This document shows positions 1-9,071 of a DNA stretch of 64,000 bases, piece after piece. The translations under genes and the position numbers were made by a program. The number at the start of each line of letters is the position of its first letter. The first letter of the stretch is position 1. The notes beneath the pieces are model-generated. The model made no database searches. It was given only the letters and a program-made list of their open reading frames with translations, and was not told the origin of the DNA. The DNA is from Nonomuraea jabiensis (GTDB lineage Bacteria; Actinomycetota; Actinomycetes; Streptosporangiales; Streptosporangiaceae), in contig NZ_JACHMB010000001.1 of NCBI RefSeq assembly GCF_014204795.1, positions 6,584,501 to 6,648,500 on the forward strand, given 5' to 3'.

Positions 1-2
1 AC

Positions 3-485
3 CTGGAGTCTCTCGGCTCGTTCACCCGGCCGTCGGGGCCGGAGCGGCACTCCTTCTACGCCTACAACGCCACCTTCGCCGAGGTCGCCGTCGATGCGGC
101 ACTGGGCCTGGTACGGGTGCGGCGCATGCTCGGCGTCTATGACGCCGGCCGCATCATCAGCCCCAAACTCGCCGTCAGCCAGGCGATCGGCGGCATCGTG
201 GGCGGCATCGGCACCGCCCTGCTGGAACACACGGTCACCGACCACCGCGACGGCCGGATCGTCAACCCCAACCTGGCCGACTACCTCGTCCCCGTCAACG
301 CCGACGTCCCCGACATCGAGGCGATCTACCTGGACGGCGAGGACCGCGAGGCCGACCCGCTCGGCGTGAAGGGGCTGGGCGAGGTGGTTCACATCGGCGT
401 GGCGCCCGCGATCGCCAACGCGGTCTTCAACGCCACCGGCCGCCGGATCCGCGAACTGCCCATCACCGCCGAGGCGCTGCTCTGA
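3..485 (+). CDS. Xanthine dehydrogenase-family molybdopterin-binding subunit, C-terminal part (5' end lies outside the window)
   Basis: The frame is open from the first bases of the window to a TGA, so only the last ~160 residues of the large molybdenum-cofactor subunit are present. NLADYLVPVNADVPDIE and the GVKGLGE motif are typical of the second MoCo-binding domain; in this family the Glu of the GxGE motif is the catalytic base. The ending AIANAVFNATGRRIRELPIT is the usual C-terminus of the YagR/XdhB-like branch. The enzyme would be cytoplasmic and hydroxylate a purine, aldehyde or N-heterocycle; the substrate cannot be read from this piece. It is a different gene from the split large subunit at 39.7-42.1 kb. 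No partner subunit follows, so the 2Fe-2S and FAD subunits should lie upstream. Confidence 0.9.
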   Translation: MESLGSFTRPSGPERHSFYAYNATFAEVAVDAALGLVRVRRMLGVYDAGRIISPKLAVSQAIGGIVGGIGTALLEHTVTDHRDGRIVNPNLADYLVPVNADVPDIEAIYLDGEDREADPLGVKGLGEVVHIGVAPAIANAVFNATGRRIRELPITAEALL

Positions 486-756
486 CCCGATCCGCGGAAC
501 GCACACAACCTGTCCGGCATGTCCGGCAGCCGGTCACGTCCGGCTGCCGGACCGCCAGAAGCCGCCGGGCGGCACGCCCTTGCCCACCTTCTGCCACGCT
601 GATCATCTGCTGTGGAGATCCACTCATGCTGAACATCGCGGACACCTTGCACCGCTGGTGCCGCCGAGCGCGTGCCTCCACGGCAGGGCGACCCACCCGG
701 CAAGACGCCGGGGCCGCGCGCGTTTCACCCCCATGGGCGTGCCGCGCGGATGGCCG

Positions 757-2604
757 TCACGCGAACGGCGTCAGGAACTCCCGTGGCTTGAGCGCGCGGC
801 CGACGATTCGCACGTCGCCGATCCACCCGTAGTAGCCCTGCCCGTACGCCAGCGCGAACTGCGTGCCGCCGATGGCGAACGGCCGGCCAAGGGTCGAGAT
901 GCCCTTCGACGGCTGGGACGGGTTGCGGGCGATCCTCGACCCGTCCACGTACACCACCGTGCGGCGAGCGTCGTTGACCACTGCCACGTGCAGCCAGCGG
1001 CCCACCGGGAGGGCGTGGCTCCACGAGGTGGGGTCGGCGTCGCGGTCGGTGGGGTAGACGACGTACTGCAGGAACCGCTCGGGCGACAGGTTGAGGCTGC
1101 ACGTGGGCTCGTCGGGCGACCAGCCGCTCGACTTGCCGGCGTCGCCGCTGCGGCCCTCCCAGCTCAGGATGCCCATCCAGGCGTGTTCGCCCTCGAACGG
1201 CTCAGGCAGCTTGACGAACGCCTCGATGGTGTAGCCGGACTCGAACTTCATGGCGTTGATGGGCGCGTTCGCCGCCGACCTGAGCACCGCCCCGCGGTCG
1301 GGGTTCTTGCCGCCGTCGAAGCGGAGGCTGGCGTGGGCGGGCTGGCCCTCGTGGTGCTCGGCCGACCACCTGAGCGTCTCGGGGGCGCTGGCGTGCAGCA
1401 GCTCCATGGTCAGGTCGTTGCCGCCGCCCGTCAGGTCCCGGGCGACGGCCCCGGCCGGGACGATCCCGCCGTCCGTGCCCGCCGCAGCCAGGCCCTCGGC
1501 GTCGAACCGCCAGTACGCCACCGTGCCCTTGGGCATCACCGCCTTGGCGGGCCTGGACGGGGGAGTCGGGCGCGGGGCGAACCCGGCGAAGCGCTCGTCG
1601 AAGTCGATCTCGATGCTGAAGCGGTCGACGGGTCCGGTCAGCTCCAGATGCTCGGCCTCCAGCGGGGTGCGCTCGTCCGGGTCGCGGGCCAGCAGCCAGG
1701 GCGACAGCGTCTCCACGTCAATTACGTTGCGGACGAGGTCGAAGGCGTAGAGGCGGATCATGCCCGCGCCGCCGTAGTAGCGGTCCTGGTAGTTGGCGAT
1801 GTGCACGTGGACGTCGTGGCCGGCGTCGTTCTTCAGCACCGTACGGCCGGGCGGCCAGTAGTGGCCGTTGAGCGTCAGGAAGATCTGGTCGTTGCGCTTG
1901 ATGAGGCCGTCCCACAGCCGCTGCCCGTACTGCGACAGCGCCGCCACGCCGTCGTCGCCCGCCCAGGCCAGGTCGTGCGTGGTGAGGATGGCGGGCAGGG
2001 TCCGGTTGGCGTCGATGACGCCCTGCGCCCACTGCAGGCCCATGTCGGAGATGCGCCAGTCGAGGGCGAGCACCAGCCACTTCCGGCCGCCCGCGTCGAG
2101 CACGTGGTAGCTGTTGTAGCCGTCGGGCGAGGCGCCCCGGAACGTCGACATCCGCGCGTACCTGGAGGGGCCGAACGCCTTGAGGTAGGCGGTGTCGCCG
2201 CGCTGGTCGTCGGTGCCTGAGTTCACGTCGTGGTTACCGGCCAGGACGCTGTAGGACAGGCGGCCGTCCAGCGACTTGAACGCGTCGGAGGCCAGGCCGA
2301 GCTCCTCCTCGGTGCCGTGTTCGGTGACGTCGCCGAGGTGTGTCATGAACGCGATGTTCCGGCTTTCGCGCTCGCCGGCGAGGAAGCGGAACGTCTGGCG
2401 CACGGGGGCGGGGTCGGAGCGGTCCTCGTCGAACAGGTACTGCGTGTCGGGGAGCACGCCGATGGTGAAACGCGGGTTCCCGCGGTCGAACCGGCCACCG
2501 CCGGTGGCCGCTTGCGCGGGGGCTGCGCCGATGAGGGTCCCGGCGGCGGGGGCGGCGATGGCCGCCTGCAGCAGGGCCCGGCGGCCGAGGGAGGGGTGAG
2601 GCAT
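757..2604 (-). CDS. Exported metallophosphoesterase with C-terminal LamG/concanavalin-like domain
   Basis: 615 aa. The N-terminus (GRRALLQAAIAAPAAGTLIG, signal ending AQA) is a twin-arginine-like signal peptide, so the protein is probably secreted folded. The calcineurin-like dimetal core is clear: D53-x-Q55 in PDTQY, GD at 91-92, GNHD at 123-126, the TTH histidine at 210 and NGH at 246-248. Residues ~375-610 form a LamG-type beta-sandwich (WRFD at its start, then RWLHVAVV, VYVDG and GWIGDVRI), usually a carbohydrate or surface-binding module. The likely activity is phosphomono- or diester hydrolysis outside the cell; the substrate is unknown. It is transcribed alone; the downstream 271 bp to the preceding gene carry nothing recognisable. 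Confidence 0.9.
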   Translation of the reverse strand: MPHPSLGRRALLQAAIAAPAAGTLIGAAPAQAATGGGRFDRGNPRFTIGVLPDTQYLFDEDRSDPAPVRQTFRFLAGERESRNIAFMTHLGDVTEHGTEEELGLASDAFKSLDGRLSYSVLAGNHDVNSGTDDQRGDTAYLKAFGPSRYARMSTFRGASPDGYNSYHVLDAGGRKWLVLALDWRISDMGLQWAQGVIDANRTLPAILTTHDLAWAGDDGVAALSQYGQRLWDGLIKRNDQIFLTLNGHYWPPGRTVLKNDAGHDVHVHIANYQDRYYGGAGMIRLYAFDLVRNVIDVETLSPWLLARDPDERTPLEAEHLELTGPVDRFSIEIDFDERFAGFAPRPTPPSRPAKAVMPKGTVAYWRFDAEGLAAAGTDGGIVPAGAVARDLTGGGNDLTMELLHASAPETLRWSAEHHEGQPAHASLRFDGGKNPDRGAVLRSAANAPINAMKFESGYTIEAFVKLPEPFEGEHAWMGILSWEGRSGDAGKSSGWSPDEPTCSLNLSPERFLQYVVYPTDRDADPTSWSHALPVGRWLHVAVVNDARRTVVYVDGSRIARNPSQPSKGISTLGRPFAIGGTQFALAYGQGYYGWIGDVRIVGRALKPREFLTPFA

Positions 2605-2837
2605 GCCAGCACCTTGATCGTCGCACGTGGCGCGGTGGTGCCCCGGGCGGTAACGCTCACCTTCCTCCGGGGAAACCTTTCATCCTGGCTTCGCGCGCCC
2701 GATTCCGGCCCCGTTCCGGCCACCCTCCCGACCCCAGCCGGCCGGGCACGGCGCGGCAGTTGTCCACAGCCGTCACGTCATCGTGCGACAGCAAGACGGC
2801 CACAGCCTCGCGTCCTGACGATTACACGACCGGTTGT

Positions 2838-4943
2838 CTAAGGGGAGGCCGGGCCGAGGCTCCATCCGGTGACGTTGCCCTTGACGTCGCCCGCCGCCAG
2901 CCAGGACTCCCCGTCGTCCTCGGCGATCACCACCGAGTAGACGCGCCCACCGGGAGACTTCAGCGGGTCGCCGAGTTGCTTGCCGCTGCGTAGGTCCCAG
3001 ACGCGGATGGTCCCGTCGAATGAGCCGGAGGCGACGACCGCGCGGCCCTTCACCCTGCCCACCGCCAGGCAGGCGACCTCGGCGGTGTGGCCGGAGAACG
3101 AGGCCTGTTCCCGGCCGTTGCGCAGGTCCCAGACGCGGATCTTGCGGTCGAGGCCGCCGCTGATGCCCACCGGCGCGCCGTCCATCACGGTGGTCGCCAC
3201 AGCGAAGACATCACCGCTGTGGCCCTGGAAGGTGGCGCCCAGGGCGCCGGTCTCCAGGCTCCACACCCGCGCGGTGTCGTCGGCCGACGCCGTCACCGCG
3301 AACGGGTGCCCGTCCATCGTGCCGGTCGCGACACCGAACACCGGGTCGCCGCCCGCCGCCTTGGGCTGGGGTCCGGAGTCCTTGCCCGTCTTCGGGTCCC
3401 ACACGTGGATCTTTCCGGCCTCGTCGCCGCTGACCAGGACCGTCTTGCCCGACACCCGCGCCGGGGCGATCGCGTAGACCATTTTCTGGTGGCCTCTGTA
3501 GGTGGGGCCGAGCGGCTCGAGGCGCTCCGCGCCGGAGACGATGACGGCGCCGTTCCGCAGTCGCCTGAACGTGGCCGCCTGCCCGTCTACTTCACCCACG
3601 TCGATGGCAGCGTTTGTCTCCTCGCCGCCGGAGTTCTTCAGCTTGGCGAGTTCGCTGGGGCGCGTGCCGAACTTCCACACCTTGGCCACCCCCTTGGTGC
3701 TGCCGGCCAGCACCGCGCGCTGCCCGGTGTAGGTGCTTACCGCCAGGGTGTTCACCTCGTCGCCGAGGGTGACCTCTGCCACTTTCCTGCCGTACGGCCG
3801 GGCGGCGACGCTGGTCGTCGCCGACGGTATGTCCGTTGTGGCCAAGGGCGTGGGTGTTGATGGAGAGTCGCTCGCTCCCCACCGCAGGGCCAACACGATC
3901 ACGCTCACGAGTACCGCCACGGAGGTGACCGAGCCCACCACCAGGAGCTTGGACCGCTTGCGGCGTGGGTCTGTGGTGGGGGCGGCGGGTGGCGTTCCGG
4001 GAGCGGATGTCCCGGCGAGCCCGGCGAAGGGCGGCCCTGCCGGCGGCATGCCGGTAGAAGGCGTCCAGGCGGGTGCCACTCCGGCCGGAGGAGCTTCCGC
4101 TGGTGGAACTGCGGCCGGGTCCCCATCGACGGGCTTGGTCACGATCTGGCCGTGACCGAGGAGGAGGTGCAGGACCTCGGCTGCCGTGGGACGTTCCGGC
4201 GGCGCCTTGGCCAAGCAGCGGGAGAGAAGGGCACGCAGGGGCTCGGGTACGCCGTCCAGATCCGGCTGAGCGTTGAGGATGCGGTACATCACTGCAGGCA
4301 GTGTGTCCTGGCCGAAGAACGGGCGCCCGGTCGCGGCGAAGCCCACGGTCACCGCCCAGCTGAACACGTCCGATGCGGGCTGCGCCGGCTCACCGTGGAT
4401 CACCTCGGGAGCCATGTACGACGGGGTGCCCACCGAGCCGCCGGTGGCAGTCATGTCGATCGCGCGCGCGATGCCGAAATCGATCACCCGGGGGCCGTCG
4501 GAGCCCAACAGGACGTTCGACGGCTTGAAGTCGCGGTGGACGATCCCGGCCCGGTGGATGGCCGCCAGCGCGGTGGCCGTGCTGACCGCGATGCGATCGA
4601 GCGCGCCTCCGGACCTGGGCCCGTGCTCGCGGACGGAATCCTCCAGTGACGAGCCGTCGACGAACTCCGACACGATGTAGGGTCTGTCGCCGTCGACCGC
4701 CACGTCCAGCACGCGGGCTGTGCAGAACGCCGCCACCCGCATGGCCGCGTCCACCTCGCGTAAGAAACGCTCGCGCGCCTCGCTCCGCCTCGCCAGCCTG
4801 GCATGCAGGACCTTGATCGCCACCCGCTCGCCCGAGACACGCTCGGCCAAGTAGACCACGCCCTGCCCGCCCTCACCGAGGCCCCCAAGGATGCGGTAGT
4901 CACCCAGCTGGGTCGGCTCGCCAGCTTGCAGGGGGCGGAACAT
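2838..4943 (-). CDS. Membrane Ser/Thr protein kinase with C-terminal WD40 beta-propeller
   Basis: 701 aa. Kinase domain ~13-265: glycine loop GEGGQGVVY (24-31), ATP lysine K44, catalytic HRD at 136-138 followed by FKPSN, DFG at 155-157 and APE at 178-180, so it should be active. A Pro/Ala-rich linker (~271-330) leads to one transmembrane helix (~333-355) after a KRSK stop-transfer stretch. The outside part (~390-701) has WD40-type repeats (HVWDPKTG, ARVWSLETG, IRVWDLRNG, IRVWDLRSG) enough for about one propeller. Known for the family: PknB-like eukaryotic-type kinases sense through their outer domain. The propeller would be the sensor or a scaffold here (inference). It stands alone with no phosphatase or substrate gene nearby. 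Confidence 0.93.
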   Translation of the reverse strand: MFRPLQAGEPTQLGDYRILGGLGEGGQGVVYLAERVSGERVAIKVLHARLARRSEARERFLREVDAAMRVAAFCTARVLDVAVDGDRPYIVSEFVDGSSLEDSVREHGPRSGGALDRIAVSTATALAAIHRAGIVHRDFKPSNVLLGSDGPRVIDFGIARAIDMTATGGSVGTPSYMAPEVIHGEPAQPASDVFSWAVTVGFAATGRPFFGQDTLPAVMYRILNAQPDLDGVPEPLRALLSRCLAKAPPERPTAAEVLHLLLGHGQIVTKPVDGDPAAVPPAEAPPAGVAPAWTPSTGMPPAGPPFAGLAGTSAPGTPPAAPTTDPRRKRSKLLVVGSVTSVAVLVSVIVLALRWGASDSPSTPTPLATTDIPSATTSVAARPYGRKVAEVTLGDEVNTLAVSTYTGQRAVLAGSTKGVAKVWKFGTRPSELAKLKNSGGEETNAAIDVGEVDGQAATFRRLRNGAVIVSGAERLEPLGPTYRGHQKMVYAIAPARVSGKTVLVSGDEAGKIHVWDPKTGKDSGPQPKAAGGDPVFGVATGTMDGHPFAVTASADDTARVWSLETGALGATFQGHSGDVFAVATTVMDGAPVGISGGLDRKIRVWDLRNGREQASFSGHTAEVACLAVGRVKGRAVVASGSFDGTIRVWDLRSGKQLGDPLKSPGGRVYSVVIAEDDGESWLAAGDVKGNVTGWSLGPASP

Positions 4944-5049
4944 AATTTCCGACGATACACGTTAAGCAGATCAACGGCGATGCCGCACGTTCACGCACCG
5001 GGACGAGGTGCCTGCGCGGCGCACTCGGAGAACATCGACTTCTTCAGCG

Positions 5050-5388
5050 TCATCGCCGTGGACGTTGAGGCTGTGACTTCGACCGCTTGGTGGCACTGGT
5101 CACATCGGCGGCCTTCACCCAGTAGCCGGAGGTGGTCCCCAGTCGGCCGTTCGACGCGGAGCCCTGGTAGACACCAAGCGATGCGCCCTTGGCCCAGGCG
5201 CCGTTGTAGCTGGAGCCCGTGGCGGACTCGTAGCGCTGGGTGGCTCGCAACGTCTTGTAAGGACAGATGACAGCCGCGGCGGCGGCCTCAGCCGTGGTAG
5301 CGGCCTGGCCGGTGGCGACCCGGCGGCCGCCGAGTCGCTCGGGCTGGCCGTGGCCGCCACTGCGCACGGGCACGCGGGGCTGCTGCAC
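5050..5388 (-). pseudogene. Remnant of a small secreted SH3-like protein (C-terminal part only)
   Basis: Residues from CPYKTLRATQRYESATG to GYWVKAADV look like a bacterial SH3 domain of the small exported actinobacterial type. The preceding ~40 residues do not form a signal peptide, and they overlap an opposite-strand frame (about 5282-5502, plus) that also ends like a real C-terminus (LALIAGRARLGASTG) but that I cannot identify. The two look like truncated ends joined by rearrangement. Everything from 5.0 to 6.05 kb appears to be decayed DNA. The assignment rests on pattern resemblance only. Confidence 0.35.
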
Positions 5389-5589
5389 CTGGGCGCGTTC
5401 GGCGCCGGCGAGCAGGCCGTGGACATGGCCGTGCGGTGCGCGGCCGACGCCACGCTCGCGCTGATCGCCGGCCGCGCCCGGCTGGGGGCCTCCACAGGCT
5501 GATCGCTCGATGTCCGCTCTCGGTCAGTAGCTCCCGGGAACCAGTAGTGCTTTGTTAGGTCTGTCGGTGGCTGTTGCGGCGTGACGGTT

Positions 5590-5893
5590 TCAGCCGATCC
5601 CTGGCTCGCCGGTGAGCGTCCTGGTCGGCCTTGCGGGGATGCATGCCTTGATCCCCCGTCGGCGCAGACGAGTCCGGTTGGCCTTGCTGGTGCAGGCCTT
5701 GTCGGCCAGGGCCCAGTCCGGGCGGCTCCTGCAGGTGGCCGTCCCGGCGGGCGCCGGCCGCGTGCTGGTACGCCCGGATGATGGTGGTGGAGTCCATGCT
5801 CACCATCCAGCCGATCTTCCCAGCGACGTCCGCTCACGCCTGCAAGGCCGCCAGGATCCGTGCCCAGATCCCCTCCCGCTTCAGAAGTCGTCG
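5590..5893 (-). pseudogene. IS5-family transposase remnant
   Basis: Read on the minus strand, EGIWARILAALQA is followed by a stop, then IGWMVSMDSTTIIRAYQHAA, the region around the first catalytic Asp of IS5-group DDE transposases. After a frame change it continues as DWALADKACTSKANRTRLR, then RRRGIKACIPARP and a stop. The order and spacing match the family, but the frame is broken at least twice and the C-terminal third is missing. No terminal inverted repeats were found. Inactive. Confidence 0.7.
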
Positions 5894-5925
5894 CGGGGCG
5901 TTCGACCTGCAGGGCGTGAGGCCTG

Positions 5926-6003
5926 ATGCGGCGGACGTGCCGACGATCCGGCTGCACGACCTGTGCAACCGCGCTCCTCTCGCTCGGCTACAGCGAGAGA
6001 TCA
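5926..6003 (+). pseudogene. Possible short tyrosine-integrase fragment
   Basis: In one frame the DNA reads DVPTIRLHDLCNRAPLARL, close to the PPIRLHDLRHGxASLAL box of the integrases found later in this window, with the catalytic HxxR arginine lost (LCN for LRH). It is only about 25 codons, so chance cannot be excluded. It abuts the IS5-like remnant. Confidence 0.3.
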
Positions 6004-6058
6004 AAGCACAACGAAGATCATTCTGTGAGGACCCCTGAAGACACGCTTCGAGAGCTGA

Positions 6059-7018
6059 TCAGCCGACGACCACGTCCAGAAAGATCGGCTTCTTGGCGGA
6101 CAGCAACTGGGTCCCGGCCTCGTCGGTCATCTTCCAGTAGATCTTGCATCTGCCGGGGGAGTCCGATGCGCGGACGCGTACCGCGATGTCGACGGGCTCG
6201 CCCGGCTGGACCGGGCGTATCTCGACCCGTTTGGGGGCGCGGCACGGGGTGTCGTTCAGCCGGGTGAGATAGCGTCCCCGCCACGGGATGGTGCCGGTGT
6301 TCCTGATCCGCCAGATCTTCGTGAATTCCGTCCCCGTTTTCACCATCGTGCCGTCCGGATGGGTGACGTCCTGTTCGAAGGCGGAATCGTCATAGGGGGA
6401 CGCGGCCCGCACCGGGGTGTCCGGCGCGGTGGGCTCGTCCTTTCCGGAGAGCGGGGCGAGCCAGGTGAAGAGGGCGGCACCGGCGGCGGCAGCGGCGGTC
6501 GCGGCCGCCGCGATCATGGCCGGCCTCCTGGCTAGGGTTCGGCGTTCGGGATGCTCCGCCATACGGACCCCTGTCTCGATGTGCCCGGTACGGGCCTCGG
6601 CCGGTCCGGCGCGGGTCTCGTCGGTGGTCTCGCTACGTGCGGCGGCGCTCGCGGCCCGCTCCCAGTGGGCTCGCCACTCGCGCCTGGCCTCCTCGGCGTC
6701 CTGCCGCAACCGGTCGACGGCGAGGACCCGGACGAACTCCCACGTCGTCTCCCAGGTCGGCAGCACCTGCCCCCGGGCGGCGGCTGCCAGCGAGGACTTG
6801 GAGGCCGCCGCGCCCATACGGGTCGACATCTCCGCGAAGGACGGGTCGCCTGCCTCCGCCTTGAGTTCCCACAGGCGGTACGCGAGGGCGGCCACCGGGC
6901 CCGCGGCCGGTTCAGGCCGGACCGGTTTCCGTCCGGGCCGCGCTACCCTGCCCGTCCACTGCGGTTCAGGCTCGTCTCCCTGCGAGCCTGCCGTCCCCGG
7001 TAATTCCGGCATCTGCAC
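6059..7018 (-). CDS. HTH / transmembrane / NBR1-Ig-like domain protein
   Basis: 319 aa. Residues ~45-115 (ALAYRLWELKAEAGDPSFAE, then KSSLAAAARGQVLPTWETTW) match the helix-turn-helix-like N-terminus common in actinobacterial regulatory proteins. A basic and charged linker leads to one transmembrane helix (~167-190, rich in Ala). The C-terminal ~105 residues, with FTKIWRIRNTGTIPWRGRYL and a final VDVxV-like strand, are an NBR1-type Ig domain (known in eukaryotic autophagy receptors and as an add-on in actinobacterial proteins). The topology suggests a cytoplasmic DNA- or protein-binding head and an external Ig domain that receives a signal; this is inference. It is a single gene with no partner on either side. 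Confidence 0.8.
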   Translation of the reverse strand: MQMPELPGTAGSQGDEPEPQWTGRVARPGRKPVRPEPAAGPVAALAYRLWELKAEAGDPSFAEMSTRMGAAASKSSLAAAARGQVLPTWETTWEFVRVLAVDRLRQDAEEARREWRAHWERAASAAARSETTDETRAGPAEARTGHIETGVRMAEHPERRTLARRPAMIAAAATAAAAAGAALFTWLAPLSGKDEPTAPDTPVRAASPYDDSAFEQDVTHPDGTMVKTGTEFTKIWRIRNTGTIPWRGRYLTRLNDTPCRAPKRVEIRPVQPGEPVDIAVRVRASDSPGRCKIYWKMTDEAGTQLLSAKKPIFLDVVVG

Positions 7019-7148
7019 CTGCCCTGTCCGGCACCATCATCCGGCCGTGCCGACGACTCCGGCATGGCCTGTGACACCTGAGAGCAAATGAGATTACCTG
7101 AATTGTCCGAATAAGTCCGGAATTCTTCGGGTTAGCCGGACGCCCTGG

Positions 7149-7664
7149 TCATTCACCCGCGCATGCCCGGAATCCGTACCCCGCCGCGAAGGAGCGCAAT
7201 GCCTTCTCATTCTCGTCCGGTTCCAAGGACTGTTCCACCGCCCTCTTCGCCTCGCCCTCCCTGCCCGCGCGCATCGCCGCCTCCGCGCGTCCGCTGAGTT
7301 CGCGCAGGCTCGCGGCCAGCGCCCTGGCGGGCACGAAGAACCTGTCCCGCACGCGCGGGACGTCAGCATCGGGCGGCGCGATCGTTTCTATCGCGGCGAT
7401 GGTGCCGGTCATCGACTCCGACGCGCGGCGCAGCTCGTCCACCTCCTCGCGCAGGTTCGCAGGTGGCTCCTCGCGGAGATCCGACTGCCGGGACGCCTTC
7501 TCGCATACCGCGTCCACGGCGGCGATGTATTGCCTTTTGACGTCCTCGTACGGTTCCCCCTCCGCCACCGAGACCGTCGCCCACAGCACGAAGGCAAGGG
7601 CCGGCACGACCCCGCCGACGATCATGCGCCACGCCGGGACATGCCTTCTCTCACGCGACCTCAT
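7149..7664 (-). CDS. Small membrane-anchored or exported protein of unknown function
   Basis: 171 aa. A basic N-terminus (RSRERRH) precedes one hydrophobic segment (~13-34, GGVVPALAFVLWATVSVA), either a signal anchor or a signal peptide without a lipobox. The rest is charged and largely helical (YIAAVDAVCEKASRQ, EEVDELRRASESMTGTIAAI, LREL-SGRAEAAMRAGREGEA) and could form a helical hairpin, with Cys near the start and at the C-terminus (GFRACAGE). I do not recognise the family. It lies between two other minus-strand envelope-type genes, but the gaps (about 100-130 bp) do not prove an operon. Confidence 0.6.
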   Translation of the reverse strand: MRSRERRHVPAWRMIVGGVVPALAFVLWATVSVAEGEPYEDVKRQYIAAVDAVCEKASRQSDLREEPPANLREEVDELRRASESMTGTIAAIETIAPPDADVPRVRDRFFVPARALAASLRELSGRAEAAMRAGREGEAKRAVEQSLEPDENEKALRSFAAGYGFRACAGE

Positions 7665-7760
7665 CCGCCGCTCACTCCTTCGGAAGAAAACGCCCTTGGC
7701 GCTCTCAAGAGCGCCAAGGGCCGAAGTCCGGCCGAGCTACGTCCCCGTCCCAGCTCGGGA

Positions 7761-8291
7761 TCAACACCGGATCCGGCGCTCCTGCGACCGCTTGTACAGG
7801 GTGGCCACTTCGCTGCCGCGCAGGACAGAGTAGAGATGCACCTTCGTCTGGTTACGGTAGAGCTGGCTGCCGCCTGAGCACCTCCACGAAGGGGTCGTCG
7901 TCACGGTGAACGCCGCCCTTCCCTTCTTCACCTCCGAGGTGGCCTTCGTCCGCCAGAAACCGAGCCCGCGATACTGCTGGAGGCTCGTCTTGACCACGGC
8001 CCGGCGGCCCCACTCGCCCTTCTCGCAGTGGACCTGCCTGCTGGTCGTGATGTAGGCGCCGGTCCTGTACGGGGTCTTTATCCGCTGCCAGCCCTTGCAG
8101 CGGTCGTGGTACCCGATCCCCAGATAGGACTTCGCCGACCAGCCCGGCGCCAGGACGGCCGAGCTGTCCGAGCTGTCCGAGACGGCCGTGACGCCCAGCC
8201 CCGCCTGCGCCGACGCGGACGACCCCGCCATAAGCCCGGCCGTCAGCCCGACGACGAGCGTCGCTGCTGTAATCCCTTTTCGTCCGATCAT
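7761..8291 (-). CDS. Small secreted protein of unknown function
   Basis: About 176 aa. Translation probably starts at MIGRKGI: an AAGGAG ribosome site (8297-8302 on the complement) lies 5 bases before this ATG, whereas the longer frame (start at 8321) has none. MIGRKGITAATLVVGLTAGL to ASAQA is a Sec signal peptide. The mature part has four cysteines (DRCKGW, VHCEKGEW, WRCSGG, final RRIRC), likely disulphide-linked, many basic residues and beta-prone segments. The fold is not recognised. It may be a cell-surface or secreted factor. Confidence 0.65.
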   Translation of the reverse strand: MIGRKGITAATLVVGLTAGLMAGSSASAQAGLGVTAVSDSSDSSAVLAPGWSAKSYLGIGYHDRCKGWQRIKTPYRTGAYITTSRQVHCEKGEWGRRAVVKTSLQQYRGLGFWRTKATSEVKKGRAAFTVTTTPSWRCSGGSQLYRNQTKVHLYSVLRGSEVATLYKRSQERRIRC

Positions 8292-8704
8292 CGGATCTCC
8301 TTTCAGAGAAATCCTCTGCACTTTCCGACTCGGGAGTCCCCGATCAACCGCGCACAGCGATTCAGCGGAATATCCGAACGCCTGCCACTGGCGCCGGGAA
8401 CGGCATCACTCTGGCCGCCGCTGCCCGGCACCGGCAAGCGATCTGCCCCGTCCAATCGTCCAAACATTGTCCAGAGCTATTAGGACAATCGAATTCGCAG
8501 GTCAGGAACGTGCGACCGGGATCAACGTGCCATCGGAATCTTTCCCGGCTTCGCACGATCAGCCCGCCTCAGGGTGTCGCAGCAATTGCGGCACCCCAAC
8601 AATTCGCAGGACGGCAAGGCGTCGGTTTGTCACCAGGAATCGATCGCAGGCAGTGGACACCAACGGGTGCGGACCGACCGGATCGGGACGGGGCGGCGAC
8701 AACG
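8292..8704. other. Stretch without a supported gene
   Basis: No frame here has a plausible start together with protein-like composition; the open frames are long only because of the high G+C. It holds the promoter region of the exported-protein gene to the left and, at the right, the junction with an IS remnant. Confidence 0.5.
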
Positions 8705-8905
8705 CTGGTGCTGCGGCGTCAGGTCGTCTGGCCGAAGCCGGACTGGGCCGATCGAGCGATCCTGGCGGCGCCGGCACGGCTCTTGTCGCCCAGGCTGCGG
8801 GCGTATCGGCTGGTGACGCCGGCCATCCTGCCGGCCTGGCACCGCCGCCTGGTTCGACGCCGGTGGACATATCCGAGCCGGTTCGGCCCGCCCGAGGACG
8901 AGCAA
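8705..8905 (+). pseudogene. Transposase (integrase-core family) N-terminal fragment
   Basis: The frame reads VLRRQVVWPKPDWADRAILA, then LRAYRLVTPAILPAWHRRLV and RRRWTYPSRFG. This is the region just before the rve catalytic core in a common actinobacterial IS family (canonical VLRRQVxRPRPDWADRAVLA and LAWHRRLVxRKWTYP). The start codon region and the whole catalytic domain are missing. Two other pieces of the same family are at 18603-18911 (C-terminus) and 45913-46173 (N-terminus). Confidence 0.65.
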
Positions 8906-9071
8906 GCAGGTCCGACCCCCGGGCACGAACGGCATCTGCGGTTGGCGATGATCGATTATGCCGATCACTCCAAGCCCCTGGACGGTTCGTCCACAGCGGC
9001 AGAGGCCCGGCGCCCGACCGTTATCGACGGCTACGACCTCGATTGTTTACGGCACGGCCGTCCTGATCCCA

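Noticed and set aside
580-2220. 546-codon open frame on the plus strand
   Set aside because: It is the antisense shadow of the metallophosphoesterase gene; composition is His/Arg/Val-rich without any family motif, and the minus strand has full catalytic motifs and a signal peptide.
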